Positions 35,703 through 45,020 of a stretch of 64,000 nt of DNA are shown here, piece after piece. Under the pieces are notes generated by a model. That model was given only the letters and a program-made list of their open reading frames with translations. It had not been told where the DNA came from and made no database searches. Origin of the DNA: JADJPO01 sp963825645 (GTDB lineage Bacteria > Actinomycetota > Actinomycetes > Actinomycetales > Kineosporiaceae). Location of the stretch: positions 62,001 to 126,000 of the forward strand of contig CAWGTT010000004.1 of the NCBI GenBank assembly GCA_963825645.1, written 5' to 3'. A program made the position numbers and the translations under genes. Within the stretch, counting starts at the first letter, position 1; each line of letters begins with the position of its first letter.

Positions 35703-36217
35703 GCCCGCGGGCCGCGGCGGTGTCGGGAGACGCTGGGGCTGTCGGCTTTCCGGGGCTGCGGGTGGTGGGCGGGCCTTGGATGCCAGGTCATTGCCCACGG
35801 AGCGCCGAAGGAGGGCGAGGGACAATGGTCCCCGGTTACCGAAGAACCGCGGGAGCAGCGTAGGTAGACATAAGGCAAATCTGGATCCGGGGCTGGGCCA
35901 TTCTTCCGAGTCTGATGGCATGATTGCGTCCGGCCGCAACGGGGGTGGTGACGGCAAGTGCACGGTAGGCTGTTGGCTGGCTGAGTTCTTGGGCTCTTTG
36001 TGGTGGCTTATCAACGTTGGACATCCGTCTTATTGATATTGCGCCATGTTCCTAGAGCTATTTCTCCATGGCTTTTTCTGATATGGCCGTTTCTGGTGTG
36101 GGCCTGCCGAGATGCTTTCAACGGTAAACGGCGGCTGGGACGGCACGGCGAGGATGACGTCGGCCAGTGGGCGGGGACCTGTTGGCAGGTGTGGGCCGGA
36201 GGCCGGAGGGCAGACTC
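35703..36217. other. Gene-poor, AT-richer stretch
   Basis: About 515 bp. Short open frames are present but none is convincing. The second half (about 35990-36100) is visibly richer in A and T than its surroundings and probably contains the promoter of the following gene. Confidence 0.4.
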
Positions 36218-37752
36218 ATGGTGCAACGATTCGATGCCGTGGTGATTGGCGCCGGCTTGGGAGGTCTGGCGGCGGCGGTCGATTGGCCGGGAACGGCCGG
36301 AGTGTGGTGGTGTTGGAACAGCACACCAGGCCGGGCGGCTATGCGACGTGTTTCCAGCAAGGGGCCTACCGGTTTGACGCCAGCCTCCACGCGCTGGCTG
36401 GCCTGGCGCCCGGCGGGGGGGTGGATCGAGTCCTTCAGGAGTTGGGGATTGCGGGCCGGTTGCGGCTGCACCGACTCGATCCGCTGTACCTGTTGCGGCT
36501 GCCCGATCGTGACGTCGTCGCGCACGCCGACCTCTTCCGGTATGAGTCGGAGCTGATCCGTCATTTCCCTGAGCAGCAGACCGGGATCCGCAGCTACCTG
36601 GACGAGGTCCTCGCGGTCTATCACCAGACCCGCAGACGGGAAGAAGATCAGGCGGCCGGTCGAGTCTCGCCGCTAGCGGAGTTCGCCACCCGCTATCCCG
36701 CGCTGGCCAGGGCCGGCGGGCAGACGTGGGCACAGCTGATGGCTCAGCACGTCCCAGACGGCCGGGTCCAGGCAGTGTTGGGCGCCCTGTGGTTCTATGT
36801 GGGTCTGCCCCCCTCCCGCTGCGACGCGATCGTGGGCGCCGCCGTCACCGCTCTCTACCTCGAGCACGGCGGCTGGTACCCCGAAGGCGGCGCGCAGGCA
36901 TTGAGCGACGCGCTGGCTCGGGTCCTCACCGAGCGGGGCGGGCAGATCCGGTATGAGCAACTCGTCACCAGCATCGAGCTGGAGGGCGATCACGCCGTCG
37001 CCGTGAAGACCCCGGCGGGTCGGCTCGAGGCGGACCTAATCATCTCTAACGCCAGCGCCCCCGTGACCATGCTGAAACTGATCGGCGCCGACCGGCTGCC
37101 AGCTGACTACGCCACCCGCGTGGCCACCCCGACACCCTCCTACACCACCGTCGAGGTCTCCCTCGGGCTGGGCAGCGATGTCTTCGCCGACCACGGCCTG
37201 CCTCATGAACTGTTCGTGGCCACCTCCTACGACCCCGACGCCGCCTGGCAGGCGGCCCTGCACGGTGACTGGGATCGCGTCGACATGGCCATCACCGACT
37301 ACACCCACGTCGACCCCGGCTGCGCACCGGCCGGCGAAGGCGTGGTCGTCCTGTCGACCATCGCCAGCTGGGACTACCAGAACACCTGGGGCACCGGCGG
37401 CGACCTGACCACCTACCGGGATAACCCCCGCTACCTCGAACTCAAGAACACAGTGGCCGACCAGCTAATCGCCCGCGCCAGCCAAGCAGTGCCCGGGCTG
37501 GCCGCCGCCATCCGGCACCGCGACGTCGCCACACCCCTCACCAAACACCGCTACACCCTCAACCCTCGAGGAGCGATTGAAGGCTACGAGAACTCGCCCG
37601 CCAACAGCGGACCAGGCTGGCTCCCACAACAACCCCCCATCCGCAACCTTCTCCTGGCCGGCGCCTGGACCAACACCGGCGGCATGACCACCGCGATCAC
37701 ATCCGGATTCACAGCCGCCCGACTCGCCGCACGAACACCCGCACCGGTCTGA
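36218..37752 (+). pseudogene. CrtI/phytoene-desaturase-like FAD oxidoreductase, frameshifted
   Basis: Starts MVQRFDAVVIGAGLGGLAAAV at ATG 36218 with a GGAGGG site: this is the dinucleotide-binding GxGxxG motif. Near 36280 the frame must shift by one base to go on as RLAGNGRSVVVLEQ, PGGYATCFQQGAYRFDASLH and about 450 further residues to LLAGAWTNTGGMTTAITSG, the C-terminal FAD motif. The architecture is that of carotenoid desaturases/isomerases and related retinol-saturase-like enzymes, about 510 residues. No other carotenoid genes are nearby, so the substrate is open. The single indel lies in the cofactor motif region and would inactivate the enzyme if real. Confidence 0.8.
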
Positions 37753-37784
37753 CCCCGACTACCAGGAATTCGGTCAACCTCAAC

Positions 37785-37803
37785 TGCCGCGATGAGCGCG
37801 GCA
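37785..37803 (+). repeat. Single hairpin-repeat unit F
   Basis: TGCCGCGATGAGCGCGGCA, one stem-loop of the family, directly upstream of the fadD-like gene. Confidence 0.75.
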
Positions 37804-37817
37804 GCGAGATAGAGCAA

Positions 37818-39515
37818 GTGGGTGATGTCGTGGAAAGGATCTGGTTGAAGAGTTATCCGCCCGGCGTGCCCGCCGACGTCGACACGACGGAGTTCTCATC
37901 ATTGAAGGAGATCATCGAAGAGAGCTGCCAGAAGTTCCGCCGGCTGCCCGCCTATTCCAATATGGGCGTCACGCTGTCATACGCGGACCTGGATCGCCTC
38001 AGTCAACAGTTCGGCGCCTATCTTCAGCACGACATGGGACTGAAGAAAGGGGACCGCGTCGCGATCATGATGCCGAATCTGCTGCAGTACCCGGTCGCCG
38101 TGTTCGGTGCGCTGCGCGCCGGCATGGTCGTGGTCAACGTCAACCCGATGTACACGCCGCGCGAACTCGAGCACCAGCTCAGTGACGCCGACGCCCGGGC
38201 GATCGTCATCCTGGAGAACTTCGCGACGACGCTGCAGAAAGTGATGGGCACGGTGTCGGTGCGCACGGTGATCACCACCCAGGTCGGCGACCTGTTTCCG
38301 TTTCCCAAGTCCTTGCTCACCAACATGGTCGTGCGTTACGTCCGCAGGATGATCCCGCCGTGGGACATCGAGGACACGGTGCCGTTCACCAAGGCGCTCT
38401 CGCGTGGTGCGTCCCACGCGCTGGCGCCGGTGGCGCTGACACAGGATGACCTGGCGTTCCTGCAGTACACCGGCGGCACCACGGGTGTCGCCAAGGGCGC
38501 GATGCTGACCCACGGCAACATGGTGGCGAACCTGCAGCAGGTGTCCGCGTGGCTGTCGGACGTGATGCAGGAAGGGGAGGAGCGCGGCATCACGCCACTC
38601 CCGCTCTACCACATCTTCTCGCTGAACGTGAGCCTGACACTTACGAAGCTGGGCGGAGAGAACGTTCTGATCACCGACCCGCGAGACATGCCGGGGTTCG
38701 TCAAGGAACTCGCTGCGAAGCCGTTCACCTTTTTCTCCGGCGTCAATACGCTGTTCATTGGCCTGCTGAATACGCCCGGATTCGCCGACGTCGACTTCGG
38801 TCAACTGAAGGGGACGCTGGGCGCCGGCATGGCCGTCCAGGCTGCGGTAGCGGAGCAGTGGCGGCAGGTGACCGGCAAGCCGTTGGTCCAGGCCTACGGT
38901 CTGACTGAAACCTCGCCGGCGGTCTGCATCAATCCACTCACGGACGCCGCGTTCAACGGCTCCGTCGGCCTGCCGATCCCGTCCACGATCGCCACGGTGC
39001 GCGACGAGGCTGGTAACGAGCTGCCGGTGGGCGAGGTGGGCGAGATCTGCATGGCGGGCCCGCAGGTGATGAACGGCTACTGGCGGCGCGACGAGGAGAC
39101 GGCGGAGGCGATGACCCCGGACGGTGCGTTGCGTACGGGCGACATGGGGCGCCTGGACGAGAACGGCTACCTGTACATCGCGGATCGCAAGAAGGACATG
39201 ATTCTGGTGTCCGGTTTCAACGTGTATCCGAGCGAGCTGGAAAGTGTGCTGGTGTCCCACCCGGGAGTGCTCGAGGCCGCCGCGGTGGGCCTGCCCGATG
39301 CGAAATCCGGCGAGGCCATCAAGATCTTCATCGTGAGGAAGGATCCGCAACTCACCGAGCAGCAGGTCAAGGAGTTCTGCCGCGAGCAGCTCACCGGCTA
39401 CAAGGTTCCTCGTTTCATCGAGTTCCGCGACGATCTGCCCAAGAGCAACGTCGGCAAAGTGCTGCGCCGCGAACTGCGTGACGCGGAGGTGGTGAAACTG
39501 GCGAAGAGCGCCTGA
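37818..39515 (+). CDS. fadD: Long-chain acyl-CoA synthetase, gammaproteobacterial FadD type
   Basis: A 565-residue AMP-forming fatty-acid:CoA ligase, which activates fatty acids with ATP and CoA before beta-oxidation. Motifs: YTGGTTGVAKGAM (P-loop, about residues 216-228), PLYHIF, YGLTETSP (about 360), RTGDMG (about 440), and the catalytic lysine in NVGKVLRREL near the C terminus. The whole sequence follows E. coli FadD closely (LGLKKGDR-like start, MMPNLLQYPVAVFG, NPMYTPRELEHQL), much more than mycobacterial FadD proteins, so horizontal acquisition is likely. The start may be GTG 37818 or GTG 37830. Confidence 0.92.
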   Translation: MGDVVERIWLKSYPPGVPADVDTTEFSSLKEIIEESCQKFRRLPAYSNMGVTLSYADLDRLSQQFGAYLQHDMGLKKGDRVAIMMPNLLQYPVAVFGALRAGMVVVNVNPMYTPRELEHQLSDADARAIVILENFATTLQKVMGTVSVRTVITTQVGDLFPFPKSLLTNMVVRYVRRMIPPWDIEDTVPFTKALSRGASHALAPVALTQDDLAFLQYTGGTTGVAKGAMLTHGNMVANLQQVSAWLSDVMQEGEERGITPLPLYHIFSLNVSLTLTKLGGENVLITDPRDMPGFVKELAAKPFTFFSGVNTLFIGLLNTPGFADVDFGQLKGTLGAGMAVQAAVAEQWRQVTGKPLVQAYGLTETSPAVCINPLTDAAFNGSVGLPIPSTIATVRDEAGNELPVGEVGEICMAGPQVMNGYWRRDEETAEAMTPDGALRTGDMGRLDENGYLYIADRKKDMILVSGFNVYPSELESVLVSHPGVLEAAAVGLPDAKSGEAIKIFIVRKDPQLTEQQVKEFCREQLTGYKVPRFIEFRDDLPKSNVGKVLRRELRDAEVVKLAKSA

Positions 39516-39625
39516 GGCGGCCCCTGGTCAGCGCCTCAGTGATACACGCTGAGCGTGCTCTCCAGTCGTCGAGCGGATTCGTATAGTCCGCTGGCAACGC
39601 GATTCTTCGTAGAGACGCCGCTCAC

Positions 39626-39922
39626 GCACGCTCATGCCGCGATGAGCGCGGCCGTTACGCTCTTGCCGCGATGAGCGCGGCCGTTACGCTCTTGCCGCGA
39701 GTAGCGCGGCCTTACGCTTCTGCCGCGGAGCGGCCATTACGCTCATGCCGCCGACCGGGCGGCAATACGCTCATGCCGCCGACCGGGCGGCAATACGCTC
39801 GTGCCGCCGACCGGGCGGCAATACGCTCGTGCCGCCGACCGGGCGGCAATACGCTCGTGCCGCCGACCGGGCGGCAATACGCTCGTGCCGCCGACCGGGC
39901 GGCAATACGCTCGTGTGCCGCA
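39626..39922 (+). repeat. Hairpin-repeat array E
   Basis: Two 29-bp units GCCGCG-ATGAG-CGCGGC with linker CGTTACGCTCTT, one 28-bp GCCGCG-AGTAG-CGCGGC, one 25-bp GCCGC-GGA-GCGGC, then six 28-bp units starting at 39747 with stem GCCGCC-GACCG-GGCGGC and linker AATACGCTCGT (CAT in the first). The last sub-type shows a paired G-to-C and C-to-G change in the stem. Confidence 0.95.
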
Positions 39923-40067
39923 GGTCGGATGCCTCGCAGGGGTGATCGTGCCGCAAGTGGCAGGTTCGGCCCGAGTCTGAGCTGCCGTGACCCAGGCCAT
40001 CGAAGGAGCCTGGCAAGGCAATCCTGGTCGTGGTCTGTGCGGGTTTCGAGGGAAGGAGGATGCCCGA

Positions 40068-40592
40068 GTGGACAGCCGCAGCAGTGTTCGGCCGATCCGT
40101 CTTGCTCGGGTTCGGGATGCTGGCGCGCTGCTGGCTCTGCGTCGCTCTGCTGAGGACTGGCTCGCCGAGCGTGGCATCGAGCAGTGGAATCGCGGCGAGG
40201 TCCGGCTGGCAGACATCGTGAGGCAGGTGGAGCGAAGAGAATGGTTCGTCTCGACGACGCCGGGCGGTGTCATCACTGCAGCGCTGCGCTTGCTGGAGGA
40301 CGTCGAGGACGTGTGGCCCGACGACGAACCAGACGTGGCGCGGTACGTGCGCGGGTTGATGGTGAACCGTACCGTGGCGCCTGTGGGTGCTGGCGCCGCG
40401 ATCCTCGCGTGGGCCGAAGCCAGGGCCGTCGGCCAGGGCGCGACCGTGATGCGTCTGGACTGCGTCGAGTCGAACGCGCGGCTACGCCGGTTCTACGCCG
40501 ATCTGGGCTACAGCGAAGTTGGTCGCCGTGATTTCGCCGGCCCATGGTTCAGCGCCATGCTGTTTGAGAAGAACCTCGAAACAGCGACCTGA
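40068..40592 (+). CDS. GNAT-family N-acetyltransferase
   Basis: A 174-residue acyltransferase of the GNAT fold. VARYVRGLMVNRTVAPVGAG corresponds to the acetyl-CoA-binding beta4-alpha3 region and LDCVESNARLRRFYADLGY to the classic C-terminal motif. The GTG at 40068 has a GGAAGGAGG site. Substrate unknown. Stands alone between repeat units. Confidence 0.85.
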   Translation: MDSRSSVRPIRLARVRDAGALLALRRSAEDWLAERGIEQWNRGEVRLADIVRQVERREWFVSTTPGGVITAALRLLEDVEDVWPDDEPDVARYVRGLMVNRTVAPVGAGAAILAWAEARAVGQGATVMRLDCVESNARLRRFYADLGYSEVGRRDFAGPWFSAMLFEKNLETAT

Positions 40593-40653
40593 ACCCGTCT
40601 GCGAGCCAGATGATCGGAAACGCGTTCACCAGAACGCCGCCCCGCCGGATATC

Positions 40654-40688
40654 CGCTATTGCCGCTCTGCGGCCATACGCTCATGCGG
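40654..40688 (+). repeat. Single hairpin-repeat unit G
   Basis: TTGCCGCTCTGCGGCCATAC followed by GCTCATGCGG. It supplies the stop codon of the gene on the minus strand (TGA within CATGAGC). Confidence 0.75.
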
Positions 40689-41037
40689 GTCTAATCGGGG
40701 AACGATGTTCGTGTCGCCGCGTCTCAGTTATTTCGGGGGCGATGTCCTCGATGACGGTGAATGACTCGATCGACGACGGCGCCTGCATGCCGGGGGCCTG
40801 CGCGTCGGAGTGCGCAGTCTTGAAAGAGTCGGACTTCATCCACGCGGTAAACGACTCCCGAGAGTCGAACTCCATAGTCGATACGTAGGGCTGGTCTTTC
40901 TGGGCGGGCCTCATCAAGGTGGTGCGGATCAGCCCGGGCACCCCGCTAAGGCTGGCGCGCATGCTGGCTACGAATGCCTCCTCGAAGGCCCCGGCAGCCT
41001 CCACGGGTGGAGCAATCCGGTTGTGCACGACGAACAT
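40681..41037 (-). CDS. Antibiotic biosynthesis monooxygenase (ABM) domain protein
   Basis: A 118-residue small ferredoxin-like protein: MFVVHNRIAPPVEAAGAFEE, a MRASLSGVPGLIR segment and SRESFTAWMKSDSF are the usual ABM/HmoA-like pattern, a fold used by heme-degrading monooxygenases and quinol monooxygenases. Start supported by AAGGAG. The C-terminal dozen residues are encoded by sequence running into repeat unit G, which contributes the stop, so the natural end may have been altered. Confidence 0.82.
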   Translation of the reverse strand: MFVVHNRIAPPVEAAGAFEEAFVASMRASLSGVPGLIRTTLMRPAQKDQPYVSTMEFDSRESFTAWMKSDSFKTAHSDAQAPGMQAPSSIESFTVIEDIAPEITETRRHEHRSPIRPA

Positions 41038-41584
41038 GGGGCTTCTCCTTGGCGAGGTGTAGGTGGCGGCCGCCCGAGTGAAGCGCGCGAGTTCTCTCTG
41101 CGAGGGCCGCCATTAGCACATGGGGTTGCCATGTTAGCAACGTGCCCTTGCTAGGCTTACTTCGCGGCTCGACCTCCCGTTGCACCTCGCCGTCCAGCCG
41201 CGCCACAGCGCCGCCCTCCGCCTGATGGCCGACTACGCCGGCCTCCCCGAGGCCATCAGTGACTCCGTTCGGCTGGGACACCAGCGAAACCGGGACTCCG
41301 TGGCCGGCACTTGCGAAGGCGTTCAACGCGGACAGCTGGCTGCATCCCGTCGACGACATCCAGCATCAGGTCGGATGCCGCGAGAGTCGCCTCGGGTTCG
41401 ATCCCCACACGACTCGCAAGGGCCTCGGCTCGGGCGGCCCGTGTCCACCTGAAGCCCATCCAGCCGGGTGCTCAAGGTCGGACACGAGTCCATTCGAACA
41501 CGCCCTGAACGGCGCACAGGTCGGCCGCACTCACCATGCTGAAACCGGCATCTTCTCCTTACGGACGCGGCCCCAAAGAACGCA
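41038..41584. other. Gene-poor stretch, possible remnant
   Basis: About 545 bp. On the minus strand 41459-41256 a frame reads RAARAEALASRVGIEPEATL and then AASDLMLDVVDGMQP, which looks protein-like but ends early; frames downstream look like its shifted continuation. I take it as a possible decayed gene and could not name it. Confidence 0.35.
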
Positions 41585-41681
41585 CTCTTCTGCCGCGGAG
41601 CGGCCAATACGCTCATGCCGCGAGTAGCGCGGCCATTACGCTCATGCCGCGATGAGCGCGGCAGTTACGCTCTTGCCGCTG
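41585..41681 (+). repeat. Hairpin-repeat array H
   Basis: Units GCCGC-GGA-GCGGC (linker CAATACGCTCAT), GCCGCG-AGTAG-CGCGGC (CATTACGCTCAT), GCCGCG-ATGAG-CGCGGC (AGTTACGCTCTT) and a final partial unit. Confidence 0.92.
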
Positions 41682-41716
41682 TCCGCTTGCCGCGCCAGGT
41701 CCCGGTACAGAGTGGG

Positions 41717-42010
41717 CTATTCGACGACGTGGAACTCGATTCGGTAGACCAACGTGTCGTCCTGGACGGGTCCAGCGTGAGCTGTGCGGCGGCGGCGGCG
41801 TAGGGATTCCCGGTCGGCTTCGCCGGTGTGTTGAAGATCCGTCTCGTCGATGGATGCGAAGGGGACGAGCTCGACCGTGTCGATTTCGATGTGTGCCGGG
41901 CCGACCCGGTAGCGGCCTCCGGCCTTGACCTTGGGGTTGCGCCAGAGCCGGAACGTGACAGTGATGTCGCCCGAGAGCACGTGTGGTCGCAGTTCCCGAC
42001 TGAACTCCAC
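41717..42010 (-). CDS. ASCH-domain protein
   Basis: A 97-residue protein with the ASCH (PUA-like, RNA-binding) pattern LRPHVLSGDITVTFRLW, GRYRVGPAHIEIDTVELVPF and a final DDTLVYRIEFHVV strand. The GTG at 42010 is assumed; a preceding open frame (MSEAAKLAGATVGEPPN) in another frame hints that the original N terminus was longer and is frameshifted. ASCH domains are proposed to act as RNA-binding coregulators; a few cleave N4-acetylcytidine. Function here unknown. Confidence 0.7.
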   Translation of the reverse strand: MEFSRELRPHVLSGDITVTFRLWRNPKVKAGGRYRVGPAHIEIDTVELVPFASIDETDLQHTGEADRESLRRRRRTAHAGPVQDDTLVYRIEFHVVE

Positions 42011-42292
42011 GTCACGATCGTATTCGGCGGCTCGCCGACAGTTGCCCCCGCGAGCTTGGCGGCTTCGCTCATCCGCTCAGGGGGCCCCTGACCAACACCC
42101 CCCGGGCGAACGCCCGCTCCTGCCGCGTTGGGTTGGCGGCTGCGTCGCTCGCCCGGGCGCGCCGCTCCGCGGCCGTCAGCAACTGCCGTCGACGCGGTGT
42201 CCGGCAGTAGCGGGGGGCTGCCTGGCCGGGATCGACCGCGTCGGGCGAGAAGCTCGTCGGCCGGGGTGGCCGTGTGGTGCCACCATGCAGCG

Positions 42293-43117
42293 ATGGACGA
42301 CTACTTGCTGGTCAACCGCGCTAACTGGGACGAGCGCGCTGCCGCCCACGCCGCCTCGCCTGGATACGCCGTTGAGCGGTTCGTCGCCGACCGGGAGTTC
42401 CTCAGTCACGTGGTGCGTTTCGACCTGCCGCGGTTGGGTGATGTCGCCGGCCTGCGTGGGGTGCACCTGCAGTGTCATATCGGCACGGACACCGTGTCGC
42501 TGACCCGCCTCGGCGCGCGGATGACAGGTGTGGACTTCTCACCGGCCTCCCTGGCGCAGGCGCGGCGCATCGCATCCGCGACCGGAGCGGACATCGAGTT
42601 CGTGGAGTGCGACGTCTACTCGGTACCGGACCACCTGCCTCAGGGGGCCTTCGACCTTGTCTACACCGGGGTCGGCGCGTTGTGCTGGCTACCTGACGTG
42701 CGCCGTTGGGCCGGGGTTGTGGCCGGTCTGCTGCGGCCCGGCGGGCGTCTGTTCCTCCGCGAGGGGCACCCAATGCTCTGGTCCATCGACGAGCGCCGCG
42801 ACGACCTGGTGATCGGCTTCGCCTACTTCGAGACACCCGAGCCGCTGGTCTGGGAGGACGACTCGACGTATGTGGAGACCGCCAGCACGTTCGTGCACAC
42901 CAGGACGCACAGCTGGAACCACGGACTCGGGGACATCGTCACCGCGCTCCTTGACGCCGGCATGGAACTCACCCAGCTTGTCGAGCACGACTCCGTGCCG
43001 TGGGAAGCGCTGCCCGGGAAGATGGAGCGGGCCGACCTCGACGAGTGGCGCCTCGCCGACCGCCCCTGGCGTCTACCGCACACCTACACCCTGCAAGCGC
43101 TCCGCCGGCCACGCTGA
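42293..43117 (+). CDS. Class I SAM-dependent methyltransferase
   Basis: A 274-residue methyltransferase. VHLQCHIGTDTVSLTRLGAR is the SAM-binding motif I region, GVDFSPASLAQAR motif II, and GLLRPGGRLFLREGHP motif IV. It resembles the UbiE/Tam-like small-molecule methyltransferases of actinobacteria. The ATG at 42293 begins MDDYLLVNRANWDERAAAH, the typical N terminus of this subgroup. Methyl acceptor unknown. Confidence 0.87.
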   Translation: MDDYLLVNRANWDERAAAHAASPGYAVERFVADREFLSHVVRFDLPRLGDVAGLRGVHLQCHIGTDTVSLTRLGARMTGVDFSPASLAQARRIASATGADIEFVECDVYSVPDHLPQGAFDLVYTGVGALCWLPDVRRWAGVVAGLLRPGGRLFLREGHPMLWSIDERRDDLVIGFAYFETPEPLVWEDDSTYVETASTFVHTRTHSWNHGLGDIVTALLDAGMELTQLVEHDSVPWEALPGKMERADLDEWRLADRPWRLPHTYTLQALRRPR

Positions 43118-43173
43118 CCCAGGGGTCCGCCCGCAGCCCCGCGATGATCCCTGACGGGCGGCGTCGAAACATC

Positions 43174-43210
43174 CTCATCTGCCGCAATCCGCGCGGCCTG
43201 CGTCGCTCGT
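43174..43210 (+). repeat. Degenerate hairpin-repeat unit I
   Basis: CTGCCGCAATCCGCGCGGC followed by CTGCGTCGCTCGT, a diverged member of the family in the usual orientation. Confidence 0.55.
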
Positions 43211-43250
43211 AGCCGGTGAGGTCGGCCAGTCGTCGGCCCAGCATCCTGCA

Positions 43251-43469
43251 ATGGCGAACGTCGGGCGCAGGCTTGTGGACAGCTTCTGGGATCTCCGCGA
43301 CGACGCCCATGACCATCCAGCCCGCTGGCAGGAAGTCACGGCCGAGGTCCTCTTCCAACGGCTGGCCAAGTACGTCGAGGAGGCAGAGGAGCGGGGTCAG
43401 CCAATTGACTGGTGGCATGACGTAGCAGAGCGCATGATCGCTTGGCGAGCGCGCGAAGGTGAGGGATGA
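43251..43469 (+). CDS. Small hypothetical protein
   Basis: A 72-residue frame reading MANVGRRLVDSFWDLRDDA, then VLFQRLAKYVEEAEERG and DWWHDVAERMIAWRA, with convincing amphipathic helices and normal codon use but a weak ribosome-binding site. No family recognised. Confidence 0.45.
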   Translation: MANVGRRLVDSFWDLRDDAHDHPARWQEVTAEVLFQRLAKYVEEAEERGQPIDWWHDVAERMIAWRAREGEG

Positions 43470-43766
43470 CGGAGTTGGTTCGACCTGGCGGAGCTTAGAC
43501 GTGACTCGCCATTGGGCCGAGAGCCATCGCGCCAAGCGCCCGCTGTTGCCGCGGACAGGGCGGTGTGTTGCGACCGATCATGGCCCGGCCCGACGTGGCC
43601 GTGCCCCCTTCATTCGTGGCCGGTAGCAGTGGCCGTCAGCTGCGCGAACAAGGGCCCGTCAGCGCGTTGGCGGTGCTGGACATTGGCTCCGGTGTCGGGC
43701 AAGGAACGGACGGCAGCCGGCAGATCGGCCGGCGGTCGCGGGCTGGTGGGCAGGAGGTGGCGGCGG
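43470..43766. other. Gene-poor stretch
   Basis: About 300 bp upstream of the P-loop gene; open frames lack protein character. Nothing recognised. Confidence 0.35.
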
Positions 43767-44342
43767 ATGCGTTTCGTGTTGACCGGTGCCCCCGGGGCGG
43801 GGAAGACGACGCTGCGGGAGCTCGCCGGGCGGGGGCATGTGGTGGTGGCGGAGGCGGCGACCGACGTCATCGCGATCAAACAGGCAGAGGGGATGGATGA
43901 GCCCTGGCGCGATCTACGGTTCACCGAATGGATCTGTGCGCTGCAGGGTGAGCGGCAGCGCGCCGCGGATCAGCAACGGTGTCGGCTGACGATCTACGAC
44001 CGGTCCCCGATCTGCACCCTGGCCCTGGCACGGTTCCTCAGTCACCCCGTCCGCTCGGTGCTGGCCGCCGAGGTCGAAAGAATCGCACGCGAGAGGGTCT
44101 ACCCGCCCGCGGTCTTCCTGGTTCATCCGCTCGGACGGATCGAGGCGAGCTCGGCCCGGCGGATCTCCTACCAGGAGTCGCTGCGATTCGGGGCCCTGCA
44201 CGCGGCCATCTACCAAGAGTTGGGTTACCAACTGCTCGAAGTACTGATGCGACACCGGCCATACGCGCCGATCTGGTGGAGTCCCTCCTGCAAGATCGCA
44301 TCTGACCAATCAGCCGCTCAAGTGCTGACGAGCAGGAACTGA
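43767..44342 (+). CDS. P-loop AAA-family NTPase/kinase-like protein
   Basis: A 191-residue protein with Walker A GAPGAGKTT at residues 7-15, then EAATDVIAIKQAEGMDEPW and a DRSPICTLALARFL segment, typical of the AAA_28 / NadR-like nucleotide kinases found in many actinobacteria. An AGGAGG site supports the start. The last 30 residues lose family character, and another frame offers RADLVESLLQDRI, a more natural end at 44305, so a late frameshift is possible. Confidence 0.72.
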   Translation: MRFVLTGAPGAGKTTLRELAGRGHVVVAEAATDVIAIKQAEGMDEPWRDLRFTEWICALQGERQRAADQQRCRLTIYDRSPICTLALARFLSHPVRSVLAAEVERIARERVYPPAVFLVHPLGRIEASSARRISYQESLRFGALHAAIYQELGYQLLEVLMRHRPYAPIWWSPSCKIASDQSAAQVLTSRN

Positions 44343-44432
44343 GCGGCTCTCGGATGGCCTCCCACCGTGTCGCCGGAACTTGCGAGCAACAAGCGGAAAT
44401 GGCCCCAGCCAGCACCTCCCGAACTACCGGAT

Positions 44433-44467
44433 CTGCCGCGGAGCGGCCATTACGCTCATGCCGCGTT
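44433..44467 (+). repeat. Hairpin-repeat unit J
   Basis: CTGCCGCGGAGCGGC with linker CATTACGCTCAT and the start of a second unit, in the common orientation. Confidence 0.85.
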
Positions 44468-44606
44468 CCGTGCCGTCCGCTCTTTGGTCCGTGCTGAGGG
44501 TGGCCGTCGCAGGCTGTCGACGATGGCTGAGGCTGACCTGTGGCGAGGTGGTAGCCGTTGGCGACCTTGTGGCATTCGGTGTGCCTGCATCGGGCGGGGC
44601 GGCTGG

Positions 44607-44850
44607 TCATTGGCCGAGGTGGGCGCCGGCCACGCTCTTTGGGGCGACCACGTGCCAGGCGTCGAGAACCAGTTCGATGAACTCGCCGTGGCCGGTCGAG
44701 GTGAGGCGGACGTCGCGCCGGAGGGAACGCAGGGCTGGCGCGCCTGGGTCGGGCGAACTCCTCGGGCTCGGCGGCGAGCAGTGCTTCGCACTGGCGCCTG
44801 GGGAAGGCGACCCCGGGCATTCGATCAGGTCTCGGACGAGGATCTGCCAA
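44607..44850 (-). pseudogene. Possible YjbR/MmcQ-like gene remnant
   Basis: On the minus strand one frame reads CEALLAAEPEEFARP and another LTSTGHGEFIELVLDAWHVV then APKSVAGAH; together they resemble the C-terminal half of MmcQ/YjbR-like DNA-binding proteins, which end in a helix followed by APK. At least one frameshift is needed. The rest of 44343-45020 shows only the repeat unit and nothing else. Confidence 0.35.
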
Positions 44851-45020
44851 CTGCGCGGCGGGTCACGCACGATCTGCTTTCGAGGACCGAGTGACGTACG
44901 CGGTCGTCGTCCGGCACCCTCTTCCTGTCAGGCCTCCGACGAGTCGGCCCGAGCGCGTCCGCCTGGCGGGCGTGGCTCCCAGTCGGTGCGGTGAGATGGA
45001 ACAGTGACGGGTGGTGCCTG

